Positions 45,093 through 55,929 are shown, counted from the first letter of the stretch. The stretch: 64,000 nt of DNA from Microstegium vimineum (GCA_022036555.1 CM039130.1:7476527-7540526); one strand, 5' to 3'. Notes: generated by a model from the letters alone, not told the origin. A program made the numbers and translations.

Positions 45093-48000
45093 TTATGATA
45101 CTCTATTCACGGAATCACAGTGCAGGCACGATGATGGCCTCATCATGATCACTCCAGAGATAAGCAGGTTCGTCACCCTCTTCAAGGACATATAGGGTAA
45201 CGTCCGCCCAAAAGGAGCAATTTCTTCATAACCTTTGTTCTCTTCTTCGTCTGTCACTCCGTCGACAACTACAATCTTCCTTTTGCCTTGCAATACTACA
45301 TGTCGTCTTCCATTTGTATTGTTATCCCTTGCATAGAAGATTTGCAAAACATCCTTTGCAAGGACGAAGGGGTCATCTCTGTATGCGGTCTTGGATAGAT
45401 CAACGGTAGTGAACCCATCCTTGTCAGTGTTGATTTCATTCAGCCGGACCCACAGACAATGGAAAAGAGCAACTTTCAGCTGATGTCCATAGTCTAGCTC
45501 CCATATCTCATCTATGAAACCATAGTATGTTGCCACCACCGTGTCGTACTCATCATGGGCGTCAAAACGAACACCACTATTTTAGTTGGTGCTCTTTCCA
45601 TCCTGTTTTTTTGTGTAAAATGTAAAACCATTTATTTGATATCCTTGGTACATCATTAGCGTAGTCGAAGGTCTGGGGGCTAAGACATCTAGCTGACATC
45701 CCGTCACATTTCCTAGCCTTTGGCGTCGAAACCAGTCACCGAATTCCTCCTTATGTTTTTTATCAAGCCAAGCCTTTGACCTCCCTATGTGCTTAATCTG
45801 CAGAAACTGCTTGTGCTCATTAATGTATGCCATCACACCGTCGGCCTGCTGGAGAACAGCGAAGTGTGCTTGTCTGAAGGAGACGACTTCGTCTATTTTG
45901 ACAGCTTTCTCACCTATTGTTCCTTTGCCCCCTAGTCTTCCATCGTGATGAGATACTAGAACTCCAACCCGCTTGATGTCCAGGTAATATGTGGAGAACT
46001 CAATAGCCTCCTCTGTTGACCATCCTTCTACCATGCTCCCTTCTGGTTTGAATTTATTCCCAACATACCGCCTGAAAACATTCATCAGCCTCTCAAAAGG
46101 AAACATCTGGTGTGGGTACATTGGGCCAAGGGCTTTTATTTGATCCACAAGATGAACAAGTAGATGCACTGAAATGTCGAAGTAAGTCGGTGGGAAATGC
46201 ATCTCAAGCCTGCATATAATCTCGGCTATCTCCTGCTTCAGGTGGTCTAACCTGCCCACTTCAATGACCTTTTCAGAGATCGCGTTGAAGAACGAACACA
46301 ATTTTATGATTGGAGCGCGGACCTTGTCAGGGAGGATACCTCGCAGGGCAATTGGGAGCAGCTGAGTCATTATGACATGAAAGTCATGGGCCTTCATAGA
46401 ACCATAGTTAAACTTAAGTTCTCTCATGTTAACTAGCCTCTTCGGGTTCCCACAGTAGCCACTCGGTACTTTGAGATCATTGAAGAAAGAAATAAGCATT
46501 TCTTTTTCCTCCTTTTTCAGTGTCCATGATGCCACCGGAAGTTTCAAGTGGCCATTCTCAAGAGTTACTGGGTGTAACTCCCTGAGGCCCAGGTGTTGCA
46601 TGTCCAAGCGTGTCGCGAGAGAATCCTTGCTTGTTCCCCCGCTGTTCATCAACGTGTTAAGTGTGTTACCGCACACGTTTTTAGTTATGTGCATTGGATC
46701 AAGACAGTGACGTACACTCAAAAGTGGCCAATAAGGTAGTTTCCAGAAGATTGATTTTTTCTTCCAGATGCTATCGCGCTGCTACTGCCCCGTCCCCCTT
46801 CCCAAGGACAACATTTGTGAGTTTGCTTAATTGTTGAAGCATCTGTTTCCCGTCTCGATACTTTGGAGGTCCACGTTTCTCAGTAGTCCCATTAAAATCT
46901 TTTGTATTCCTACAGTAAGGGTGATCACGACGTAGGAACCTACGGTGTCCCATGTAGACCATCTTCCTGTTTTCTGGTAGATGTGTAGCATCAGTCTCGT
47001 CCAAGCACTCGACACACCCAGTGTATCCTTTTGTCTTCTCTCCAGACAAGGAACCTCGCCCTGGTAGGTCGGTGATTGTAGCGATAAGTACAGCCTTTAC
47101 CATGACATGTTCTTTCTTGTACTCATCCCAAACATCCTTCACACCCGTCTCCCACATCTGTAGTAGTTCATCGATCACTGATTCTAGAAGCACATCAATA
47201 TCATTACCAGGTTGTTTTGGTCCTTGGATTAGTAATGGCATCTGGACGTATGACCGTTTCATACAAAGCCAGGGTGGAAGGTTGTATATACATAGCGTCA
47301 CTGGCCAAGTGCTATGATTGGTTCTCACCTGGTCAAACGGGTTCATCCCATCCGTGCTCAAAGCAAACCACATATGTCTTACCTCTCCACCGATGTTCTT
47401 ATAGAACATAGTGTTGATAGTCCTCCAGTCCGACCCATCGGCGGGGTGTCTCATCATTGAATCTTTCTTTCGCTCTTCGCCGTGCCAACGCAACAACTTG
47501 GCTGACTTCTCATTTGCAAACAACCTATGCACTCGTGGAGCTATAGGAAAATACCACACGGACTTTACTGGCCCTCCTCTGGTCTTGCTTCCATCATTTG
47601 ATGACCCTTGCTTGTATCGGGGAGTTTTACACTTGGGACACGCATCCAAGTCTTTGTATTTCTCTCCATGGTACAATATGCAGTCGTTGAAACACGCGTG
47701 GATTTTCTCAACCTCGAGGTCAATTGGGAAAATCATTTGCTTCGCAAGGTAAGTCTTTTCTGCTAACTCGGCCTCCGGGAACAGTTTATGTAGTATAACT
47801 AACAAGTTATCGAAACCTTTATCACTCAACTCATTCGTTGTTTTGAACTCCAATAGCATGATGTTGGCTTCCAGTTTGCTTATTGGGCAGCCCGGAAACA
47901 ATGGTGTTTTTGCATCCTTTCTCATCATCTCCAGTTTTTTCAACTGTGAAGCACTAAGGAATCCCCCATGCACATCATGTAGAAGCTGTGAAATACCATC

Positions 48001-48363
48001 ATTTTTCTCAGTGTCGTCAGCTAATGTATTCACAAACACATCATCATTGGTAGGCACATCTTCTGTGTAATCATGAACAGGCAATAATGCTACACTAGGC
48101 ATGAGCACATCATCATTAACATTTTGACCAACCTCCCCATGCAAAGTCTAAATCGTGTAGTTTCTCATGAACCCCCTTGTGATCAAGTGCAAACGTATAT
48201 GCTCCACGTCGCCCTATTTTCTCGTATTCTTGCAGTCTTTGCATGGACAAAATACAAGATGTGAGTCCCCAGCATTGACTCTAGCTCGCTTGATGAAATC
48301 GTCGATGCCCGTTAAGTACCGTGGGTCTGTATCTGATAGATCGTACATCCACCCTCGATCCAT
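45093..48363 (-). pseudogene. TNP2-type CACTA transposase, copy 1, decayed
   Basis: The transposase-associated domain begins at 48363 (MDRGWMYDLSDTDPRYL, CPCKDCKN), followed by TAG stops near 48220 and 48150. 48144-46771 is open and contains the TNP2 core (MNPFDQVRTNHSTWPVTL, PGNDIDVLLE). Compared with copy 2, five bases are missing near 46775, shifting the frame after GDGAVAA. 46721-45582 resumes with MHITKNVCGNTLNTLM and DUF4218-like (YPHQMFPFERLMNVFRRY), then CAA becomes TAA (GKSTN*). The last part is open to about 45210, where a one-base loss changes the C-terminus. At least five lesions, so inactive. Confidence 0.85.
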
Positions 48364-48405
48364 GTTTGCACTGATAAAATAAGATGGGCAGAGCGGAGGA
48401 AACAT

Positions 48406-49044
48406 AGGAACATATTAATAGAAGCATTTTTAAACAATATTCTTCGATATAATTTGAATTTGGTCACGCTATAAAAATAAAGAGAACAAATAGATAACAA
48501 TGGAAGCATGGAGTATTAAATGTAAGTATTAAATGCATGCATGGAGTATTAAATCTAAGTAATAAATACCGAATCTATTCCACATCCCATCAAATCTTTC
48601 ATGCATGTATTGAGTATTAAATGTAAATAATAAATATAACTAATTACAATTTTTATCCATAATTTTCGAGACGAATCTTTCGAACCTAGCTACTCAATGA
48701 TTATACAATAATTACCCAATAAAAACAAAGTGCTACAATTTTTCTAAATAATTTTCGATCTAAAAGCTAAAAAAAATTGACACAAATTGCAACATCCCTG
48801 TTCTTGATCATGAAAACTAGCATAGCTCTAACACAAATTGACACAATGTAAACCAACAATTCTAAAGAATTATGCTTGTTACTAACCAAGAGCAAGAAGA
48901 CATGAGGATCCAAGAGTGAAGAGGAGCCAACAATGGAGATCAAGAAATCCACCAGCCGCAACAATGGAGAGATGGAGGCTCCTCACGCACTGTTCTGCAC
49001 CGTTGGAGCAGAGGAGGGAGAGGAGAGGAGATCGAAGCTTTATA
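48406..49044. other. Leader side of the chimeric CACTA
   Basis: Upstream of the TNP2 start. AT-rich, with a segment (about 48590-48740) resembling the MITE family at 51906 and 52449 (GAGACGAATCTTT, TAATTAC). No gene. Confidence 0.4.
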
Positions 49045-49260
49045 GTGTACACAACTTCACTCTAGGTTCCAGCCACGAACCAGTAGTGAAACACCACATC
49101 ACTGCTGGTTCAAGCCACCAACCGGCAGTGATGTGGTGTTTCACTGCCGGTTCAGCCCCTGCCCCCAATAATTGGGGGCCTGTCAGAAGAAGAACCGACA
49201 GTGAAGGGGCATCACTGCCGGTCCAAACAAAACCGGCAGTGATGGGTCGGTAGTGATTGC
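49045..49260. repeat. Subterminal CACTGCCGG repeats and hairpin
   Basis: Eight or so copies of CATCACTGCCGGTT or its complement. AAACACCACATCACTGCTGG and CCGGCAGTGATGTGGTGTTT form a near-perfect hairpin at about 49088-49142. Expected transposase binding zone of this family. Confidence 0.8.
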
Positions 49261-49476
49261 CGTTTCTGTAGTAGTGACTTAACTCGGTTCTTCTTGAGGT
49301 GAAATCATGAGATGGTCTTCTGTACTTCCTTCTTCGGGTTGACGACAACCACTACTACACAATCATTTTGGCTAGTTGATAATAAAATGATTTATATGTA
49401 GGATTCACATAATAAGATCAGATAGTAATGAGATGACATGTATGAAAGTAATGCTTGTTGAGGACGCCGACCCTTA

Positions 49477-49586
49477 GGCCCTGTTTGAAACGCGGAACAC
49501 ACCTGTGTTTTTCCAATGAAAATGAACTGATTCATGTAAAATTCTTACAGAATTCGTGTGAAATTCCTGCGTTGCAAACAGGTCCC
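49477..49586. mobile_element. MITE, hAT-like, about 110 bp
   Basis: Inverted ends: GGCCCTGTTTGAAACGC on the left and GGGACCTGTTTGCAACGC reversed on the right. The 8-bp flanks GACCCTTA and GCCCTCTA are similar but not identical. It sits about 60 bp distal to the CGGGTACCCG cluster of copy B. Confidence 0.6.
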
Positions 49587-49646
49587 GCCCTCTACCGGCT
49601 AGATGGATGGAGTTGCTAACGTGTATTGTATTGTACATATGCATGC

Positions 49647-49855
49647 CGGGTACCCGAGACTGAAAATAAATTTCTATATTGTAGTACGCGGGTACCCCGA
49701 GGGCCCACCGTCAGCGGCGCCTCAGACGTGAAAAGAAGAGCCGTGTTGACTAACCATGTACCGGCAGCGGGTATCCGAGCGGCCAGCCGGCGGGAATTAA
49801 TAAGATTATAAATGGAAAAAAAAACAAAAGAGAAAACAGGAGCAGCGGGTACCCG
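49647..49855 (+). promoter_or_regulatory. Four CGGGTACCCG-type motifs upstream of copy B
   Basis: Exact at 49647-49656 and 49846-49855, variants CGGGTACCCC at 49689-49698 and CGGGTATCCG at 49768-49777. The nearest one ends 18 bp before the TATA box and 131 bp before the ATG. The distal segment (49642-49675) resembles the relic promoter at 25563-25600 beyond the motif itself. Confidence 0.8.
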
Positions 49856-49873
49856 CGCTGGCTTCTTTTGGCT

Positions 49874-49880
49874 TATAAAA
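49874..49880 (+). promoter_or_regulatory. TATA box of copy B
   Basis: TATAAAA about 106 bp before the chosen ATG at 49986. The in-frame ATG at 49812 lies upstream of it and is therefore not used as the start. Confidence 0.75.
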
Positions 49881-49985
49881 CGGCGCCAGCGCCAAAGGCA
49901 GCGCAGCAGCAGCTACTTTCTTTTCCATTCCATCGAGAACTCCCTTTCTAGCTCCCAGCTCCAATCCAAGCCCACCGAAAAGATC

Positions 49986-51848
49986 ATGGGAAGCGGCGAG
50001 GCCACCACCTACCCCGTTGTTGGAGGGGACGACGACCCGTCGTTGTTCACCACCGGCGGCTCCGGCGGCTACCATATGCCTATAGATGCAGCCCTTGCAG
50101 AAATCCCCGATGCTTGCGACATGGGGGATTTGCTCCCGCCGGATCCGCAGTCCGCCGCCGGAGACACCAGCCATGCCATCGTCGCAGCTGGCCCCACAGG
50201 CGCGGAGGGGCAGAACGCTCACGCGTGGTTCGTCGACTGGCCATCAGAGGCCGGCCCCGCCGGTCTCATGATCACCCAGCCGGAGCCGGCCACGTACTCC
50301 GTCGGACACCCGGCGGGCCTTGTCACCGGCACGGGTATGGAGGAGATCCTGCGCTCGTCGATCGCTCCTCCGTTGGATTTCAACATGCAAGCTGCCCTCA
50401 CCTCCACCGCCGCCGTCGAGGACATCCTCTTATCGCAGAACCACCAGGAGGTCATCAACGCCGGTGCCGGCGCCCTGCCGGAACCGGGCCGCGATCCGTA
50501 CTCCGTCGCCGGGGACACCAGCTGCCGCCCTTCCACCGCTGCCGATACGGGGACCAGCTCGTCGTCGCTCGACCTGCTACAGGAGGTCAACGGCGGGGTC
50601 GTCGGGCTCCCGCAGTCGTCGTCAGGCGGCGCCGTATCGGAGGTAGCGGTACGGGGATCCTGCAAAAGGAAAAAGCTCGTCTCCGGCTCGTCTATCCAGA
50701 GGTCAACGCCGTCGCCGGAGTTCAACTTGGAGGAGTTGCTGGACGTCATCGTCCAATCGGACCCGTCCTCTACCGACATCAAGCCTCCCACCGGCAGTAC
50801 TTATACGGAGATCATACGCTTCCTCGTGAAAGAAGAAACTTCGTCCATTCTACTAGGCAGGAAGGAGGTGAACCTCAGCGTCGGCGAGCAGGACCAAAGC
50901 AGGCCTCCCAAGGCCGAACGGAGCTACGTCACGACTGTACCCATGAAGCCCGACCAAAACACACATCTCGGCTACTGGAAGGAAAAACATGCCGAGACCG
51001 TGCGTGATGTCCTATCAGGATGGTTCAGGTCGTACCGTGACCGTGGGCTTAAAAGGACTTTCCAGTTCCACAGGTACGACGGCACCAAAACCAACTGGTT
51101 CATGCATGAGTACGTCCCCATGGAATGGTGGGGCAGTGACCTGTTTATGAAGGTATACACATATCAGAACCCTTGCTATGCTTTGTTTTGTTATGCTACG
51201 AATGTTTTCAGTCCTAGTAAATACACTTGCCTCTTGTAAGTGTGTACCTGTTTTTTTTAAAATTATTATGCGATCGAGTTGGTGACAAATAAATATGTGT
51301 GCTTGCTTGTGATTACTTGTAGCATCTTCGGTATCGCGAGGTTTATTACAATCAGGGCGAAGAAGTTCCAGGTACGCTTCTGAACGCATAGCTGGTCCTG
51401 GAGAGTACTAATTAATCAGACTGTTTCTGATTTCTTCCTCCTTCCAATATCATTTGGACTTATTGCAGACAATTTTGTCTAGTGTAACCACCAATTATAT
51501 ATCATGACTAATATGCTGTCTACTTGATTTTATTTCCCCCTTTTTCCAGAGGTGAAACCCAAGAACAAGGCGGCGGCTGCTGCTGCTGCTGCAAAGAAAC
51601 ACCGGATGCGGGGACCTGACAACATGGTCATCAAGGGAGAATCACCGGTCTGGCACCACTTCATCAAGATATATGACAGACATCCTGACCTGGAGGGGTC
51701 TAAGGTGGTCTATGCAGTGTGCTGCCATTGCGAAGGGGTGCTCAAAGCCGGTACAGAGAATGGCACCAAGAGCCTGTTAACGCATTGCAACCGTACTTGC
51801 CCAGTCAAGAACAAGACGAATAGCCAGGAGGCAAGCTCGTCAAGGTAG
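49986..51848 (+). CDS. NAC-like/BED zinc-finger protein, copy B
   Basis: A three-exon gene for about 504 residues: exon 1 49986-51152, exon 2 51323-51371 (49 nt), exon 3 51550-51848, all with GT..AG introns and a continuous frame. Residues 1 to about 250 are low-complexity, rich in Gly, Ser, Pro, Asp and Ala, as in activation regions. Around 266-290 is PPTGSTYTEIIRFLVKEE, which may be a faint NAC subdomain A. Residues 329-332 are GYWK, and 354-378 read GLKRTFQFHRYDGTKTNW then FMHEYVP, strikingly like NAC subdomains C/D (GYWKATG.., KKTLVFY.., KTNWVMHEY). Exon 3 has an Ala run (413-420), a basic KKHRMRG and a BED-type finger: W440/F443, Cys463-x2-Cys466, His484-x4-Cys489. The likely role is a nuclear DNA-binding protein. 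NAC is a weak call; the BED call is stronger. No lesion seen. The paralogue is copy A. Confidence 0.75.
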
Positions 51849-51905
51849 CCTTTTGTGGTTCTGTAGGACTTTTGGACCCTACCATGGAGAGAAAACTGTA
51901 AGGGT

Positions 51906-52135
51906 GTGTTTAGATCCAAAATTTTTTAGGTTTTGGGCACTGTAGCAATTTTGTTTTTATTTGGTAATTATTGTCTAATTATGGACTAATTAGGTTTAAA
52001 AGTTTCGTCTCGCGATTTCTCATCCAACTGTACAATTAGTTTTTTTTTTCGTTTACATTTAGTACTCCATGCATGTGCCGTAAAATTTGATGTGATGGGT
52101 ACTATGCAAAAAATTTTGGGAACTAAACGGGCCTG
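51906..52135. mobile_element. MITE, GGG(T/C)GTTTAG family
   Basis: The left end is GTGTGTTTAGATCCAAAA and the right end, reversed, GGCCCGTTTAGTTCCCAAAA. The interior has GAGACGA-like and TAATTAG-like motifs of a very common grass MITE (GTTTCGTCTCGCGATTT). It lies directly after the copy B stop codon, so it may be in its 3' UTR. Confidence 0.6.
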
Positions 52136-52234
52136 GCTACCCTGGATTGAAACCATCATGCCAACGGCAGCAGTAGTAGTAATTTTGTTTCCAGACATAT
52201 AGTATATACCCAATATGTACTTTTTTTTCCCCCT

Positions 52235-52310
52235 TACTTGCCCAGTCAAAAGAACAAGAACCAGCAACCAAGGTCGTCAACGAAGTAGCAAGCTCGGCAA
52301 GACGAACTCT
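52235..52310 (+). repeat. Diverged duplicate of the end of copy B exon 3
   Basis: ACTTGCCCAGTCAAAAGAAC and later GTAGCAAGCTCGGCAAGACG parallel 51796-51849 (ACTTGCCCAGTCAAGAACAA, GGCAAGCTCGTCAAGG). Another pair, near 52138-52165 and 52770-52797 (CTACCCTGGA.TGAAACCA), brackets it. The 3' region of copy B has been partly duplicated. Confidence 0.6.
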
Positions 52311-52448
52311 CTCCTGCTCGTCTTTCATGTCGGAGCCGTGCTGTGCGTTCTTCGCATCGCCGGGAAAGGCGGCCAAGCAGGTACCGGTTGGCGTCCCATA
52401 TGATTTTTTTTAAAAAAATCTTGCTGGGGTTGGCGTTCCGTAGGATTT

Positions 52449-52746
52449 ATTTATTTTTACCATATGTGTTTAGTTCCCTCCTTTTCCCCAACTTTTCATC
52501 ACATCCCCATCACATCAAATTCCTATTCTTCATCACATCAAAATACCAGCATATATATGGAGTACTAAATATAGATGAAATAAAAAACTAATTACACAAT
52601 TTTGTTGTACTTTGTGAGACGAATATTTTAAGCCTAATTAATCAATGTTTGGACAATTATTACCAAATAAAAACAAAATTGCTACAGTGTGACGTGACAA
52701 GTGCTACAGGATTTTTTTCACCCCCTTTTCACCATCTAAACACCCC
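52449..52746. mobile_element. MITE, same family as 51906-52135
   Basis: The left end is TGTGTTTAGTTCCCTCC and the right end, reversed, GGGTGTTTAGATGGTG. The interior has GAGACGAATATTTTAAGCC, TAATTA and TGCTACAG motifs, typical of this family. Confidence 0.6.
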
Positions 52747-53334
52747 GAGAGAATTGTAAATACCGGCTACCCTGGAATGAAACCAGCATGCCAACAGCCA
52801 GTATAAAAGCCGGATGATTTTGGCTGATTGAATAGTGTACTGTGAGAGAGAATAAGCTGAAACAAGCTGGAAGTAGTTCAAGCATGTTGTACTCTTTTTT
52901 TTCTTATATAAGTAAGGTTTTTAACAAGGCAGTATATATGTGCTAACACAATTTTTTTTATGATCTTGTCTGCCCATCACTACAGGAAAACGGCGATTTG
53001 CCGAGTGCCAGATATCGGCACTCGGTAACTAATTTAGTTGCCGAGTGCGACACTCGGCAACTAAATTAGTTGGCGAGTGCCTAGCACGCACTCGACAAAA
53101 AAAAAACACTCGGCAAAAAAATACACACGAAACTCGGCTAACGCCATCCCGCTCCGTTTAAGTTGCCGAGTGCCTGCCGTTTGGCTCTCGGCAACTAAAT
53201 TTAAGTTACCGAGTGCCACCCTAGGCACTCGGCAACTTAATTAAGTTGTCGAGTGCCAACCCTAGGCACTCAGCAACTTAATTAAGTTGTCGAGTGCCAA
53301 CCCTAGGCACTCGACAACTTAATTAATTTTTTTT

Positions 53335-53890
53335 TGTTTTTTTTGCTCCCATTTTTTTGTGTGTTTAGTAAACTATTGTAAACAACATGTTCAAATTTGG
53401 TAGCTTTTAGTTTGAAAAAGTTTCGAGCAAGTCGTCACTTGTGATATCATACGTGGACTTTAAGGTTTGTGAACAACGTAAGTGACGACTTGCTCGAAAC
53501 TTTTTCAAATTTTTACCACAACATACGCACATGAAATCATGACTCGTGCACAAGTTTCGTGATTTTCGGAATTTGTTTGCATTTAATATAATTATAAAAC
53601 TACAAACACCGAATTTAGCAACGTTGTCCCGTGAGCACGTTGATCGAACTATCAAGACAGGCCATGGATTTAGCCATCATTTACACTAACAAACAAGGAT
53701 AACATTTTTAGAACAAAATAAATCTATTATTTCATGCACCTGTAGTTCAAACGAAGATTCAGCGGGAAAATTGAAGAAAACAAAACAAACTAAGGAAAAA
53801 TACCAAAAAGCAATAAAAAGCTTCCAAATTTGAACATGTTGTTTACAATAGTTCACTACACAGACACAAAAAATTGGGAGCAAAAAAATT
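53335..53890. repeat. Nested inverted repeats (large hairpin)
   Basis: Outer arms of about 70 bp (about 53343-53409 and 53816-53885) pair, with GTAAACAACATGTTCAAATT shared in inverse. Inside, a perfect 29-bp inverted repeat (53412-53440 with 53480-53508, core GAGCAAGTCGTCACTT) surrounds a 39-base loop. The sibling element has only the outer repeat, so an inserted fragment created the inner one. Confidence 0.85.
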
Positions 53891-54707
53891 AATTAAGTTA
53901 ACGAGTGCCTAGGGTTGGCACTCGGCAACTTGATTTAATTTGGCGAGTGCAAACCCTAGGCACTCGGCAACTTAATTCCGGTTACAAACGGGCCGGCCCA
54001 CTCGGCCGGCTCTCTCCCACTCTCACACTCCCCACTCACGCTCCAACCCCGCCGCCAGCCGCCCCACCCCACGCCGCCGGCCACCCCATGCGCCGTCGGC
54101 CGCCGCCCGACCGTCGGCCGCAGCCCACCCGCCCGCACCCGCCCCTCCCCGCGCCCCCGCGCCACCCCGGGCCCCGCGCCGCCCCACCCCGCGCCGCCAC
54201 GCCACCCAGCGTCGCCGCGCCGCCCCACCTCCCCACCCCGCGCCCCCTCCCCCCACGCCCAACAGGGCCCCCGCCCCACCCAGCCCCACCCCCTCGGGCC
54301 TGTGTCACTACAGGGGAGAGGAGAAGGAGGAGGTAGAAGAGAAGAGAGTAGGGGAGAAGGAAGGAGGAGGAGGAAGGGGAGAAGGAAGGAGAAGGGGAGA
54401 AGAGAGGAGGAGGAGGAGAAGGGGAGAAGGGGAGAAGAGGGGAGGAGGAGGAGAAGGGGAGAAGGTCTCGCTGACCTCGTCGCGTCAAGCCTCACACCAC
54501 TACGGTCGTCCCCGCCATCGTCGTCGACTCTTGCTTTTGCCTTGCTCACCGCAAAGGTATATGCCGTTTACTACTACTACTAGTAGTTAGTACTTAGTAG
54601 TTACTAGTCAGTAGTTAGGATTTAGTAGTTAATAGAGTTAGTAGTGGCCGTGCTAGTGTTGGTAGTAGTAGTGTTAGTGTTAGTAAGTAGTAGTTAGAGA
54701 GTATATC

Positions 54708-54850
54708 TATATGTGGTTGTGTTGGCATTCGTTCCATATTTGATGTATATGTGGTTGTTGGCCTTCGTGCCACTATTTTGTGCATATGTGGTTGTTGGCC
54801 TTCGTGCCACTATTTTGTGCATATGTGGTTGTTGGCCTTCGTGTCAATGT
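54708..54850. repeat. 37-bp tandem repeat, about 3.5 units
   Basis: The unit contains ATGTGGTTGTTGGCCTTCGT. Two units are near-identical and the outer ones diverged. It follows (AGT)-rich simple sequence at 54570-54690. Confidence 0.85.
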
Positions 54851-55174
54851 TTTTTGCAGGTTTGGTAACCTCCCCGTGCAGGGGAGGTGCTGTCGAAATT
54901 TTTAGTTGACATTGACCAATTGTTTTTCTTGCAAGAGGACCCGTGGGACGGACTCAGGGGCGTTGCTGGTCTGCCTGCAATGCGCCGCCTCGCCACCGCA
55001 CCGCCTCGCCACCGCCTCGCTATCCTTTCTTCACCGACACCTTAGGTATAGCCCACTCCTCCTTTGCATGAATGTTTTATATGATCACGTAACCAAGTTA
55101 GGCGTCTCCCGTTCGAAAGAGATACAGTATGCATATCTGTGACCGTATCTGTTTCGGATTGTCCACGTATTTTG

Positions 55175-55444
55175 GACAACCCAGTTGTGGTTCCTCCTCC
55201 TCCACAGCCTTTTGTTTTCGGGACTCTGGTAAGTATGTCTAGTGGTTTATTCCTTTAGCTTGTGCGAAGTTGATACAGATACTCATGAATTGACTTCTTT
55301 GTGCAGCAAGTGTCTATGAGTTCAAACCCGATGGTTCAAGGCGGTGGTCCTTCGCCACAGCAGCGGTGCCCAAGTGACACTCCTCCACAGCCCAGGTTGC
55401 CAGATGGATCTTCTTCACGGGCCGGCCGATCGGAATGGCCCTAG
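55175..55444 (+). pseudogene. 3' exons of a CACTA accessory gene
   Basis: 55175-55229 (VVVPPPPQPFVFGTL) and 55308-55444 (QVSMSSNPMVQGGGPSPQQ to WP stop) match the last exons of the gene at 39200-40262. The last exon here keeps the undamaged frame. The central Transposase_24-like exons are missing, so this is a deletion derivative. Confidence 0.6.
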
Positions 55445-55929
55445 GTACTTCTCCCTTGTCTATTTTCATGTTGCCCGGACTTGTATTAGACATAGACTTG
55501 TGTTCGACTTAGACTTGTGACATATTCATAGCTATGTGATGGATTATGAACTCTATGTGATGGATTTATGGACGATATTTGTGTATGTGATGTATTATGA
55601 ACTTATGGACGTTTGTGATGGATGTTTGTGATGCTATATGCGTATGATGGATTGTGAATGATGGATGTGATGATATATATGTGATTTGAATGGTGGATGC
55701 GATATATATGTGATTTGAACAATGGATGTGATGTATATGTGATTTGAATGGTGAACGTGATATATATATATGTCTATTTTTGTCTCTGTATTGTTGGAAA
55801 GCAAAAAAACAAAAGAAAATACCAATTTTTTTATTTGCCGAGTGCCACACTAGGCAACTAAATTAGTTACCGAGTGCAATTGCCATTGCACTCGGCAACT
55901 CTGGGAAACAGAGAGCCTAAGCCCCCCTA

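Larger units (their letters stand above)
44664..49276 (-). mobile_element. Chimeric CACTA element with TNP2 relic
   Basis: The right end reversed is CACTACTACAGAAACGG (from 49276), followed inward by CATCACTGCCGG repeats. The left end looks like TACTAGCAGAGAAC (44664) with TAGTCCC/GAGACT motifs, which belong to a different CACTA family (compare 23818). The 3-bp flanks ATC and ACT do not match. So either two elements are joined or the left boundary is wrong. The interior holds a TNP2 pseudogene closely related to that at 61892-63725, with its 3' tail joined to the foreign end near 44770. Confidence 0.65.
52978..55920 (+). mobile_element. CACTA element, CACTCGGCAAC family, interrupted
   Basis: The left end CACTACAGGAAAACGG is identical to that of the 38099 element, followed by GCCGAGTGCC arrays (52990-53320, 53895-53980). 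The right part resumes GCCGAGTGCC repeats at 55845-55900 and stops after GAAACAGAGAGCCTAA, where the sibling continues; there the next CACTA begins. The remainder of this element is not in the window. It carries only 3' exons of an accessory gene. The left flank is CAT; no partner duplication is visible. Confidence 0.8.

Noticed and set aside
49812..49985. N-terminal extension of copy B
   Set aside because: The ATG lies upstream of the TATA box at 49874, so this part is most likely not transcribed.
54306..54330. CACTACAGGGGAG as the start of another CACTA element
   Set aside because: It lacks the GAAAACGG continuation and any subterminal array; it is followed by GA-rich simple sequence.
53956..54549. 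Overlapping ORFs of 140-200 residues in the C-rich/GA-rich block
   Set aside because: They exist in three frames on both strands because of base composition and have no protein-like pattern.
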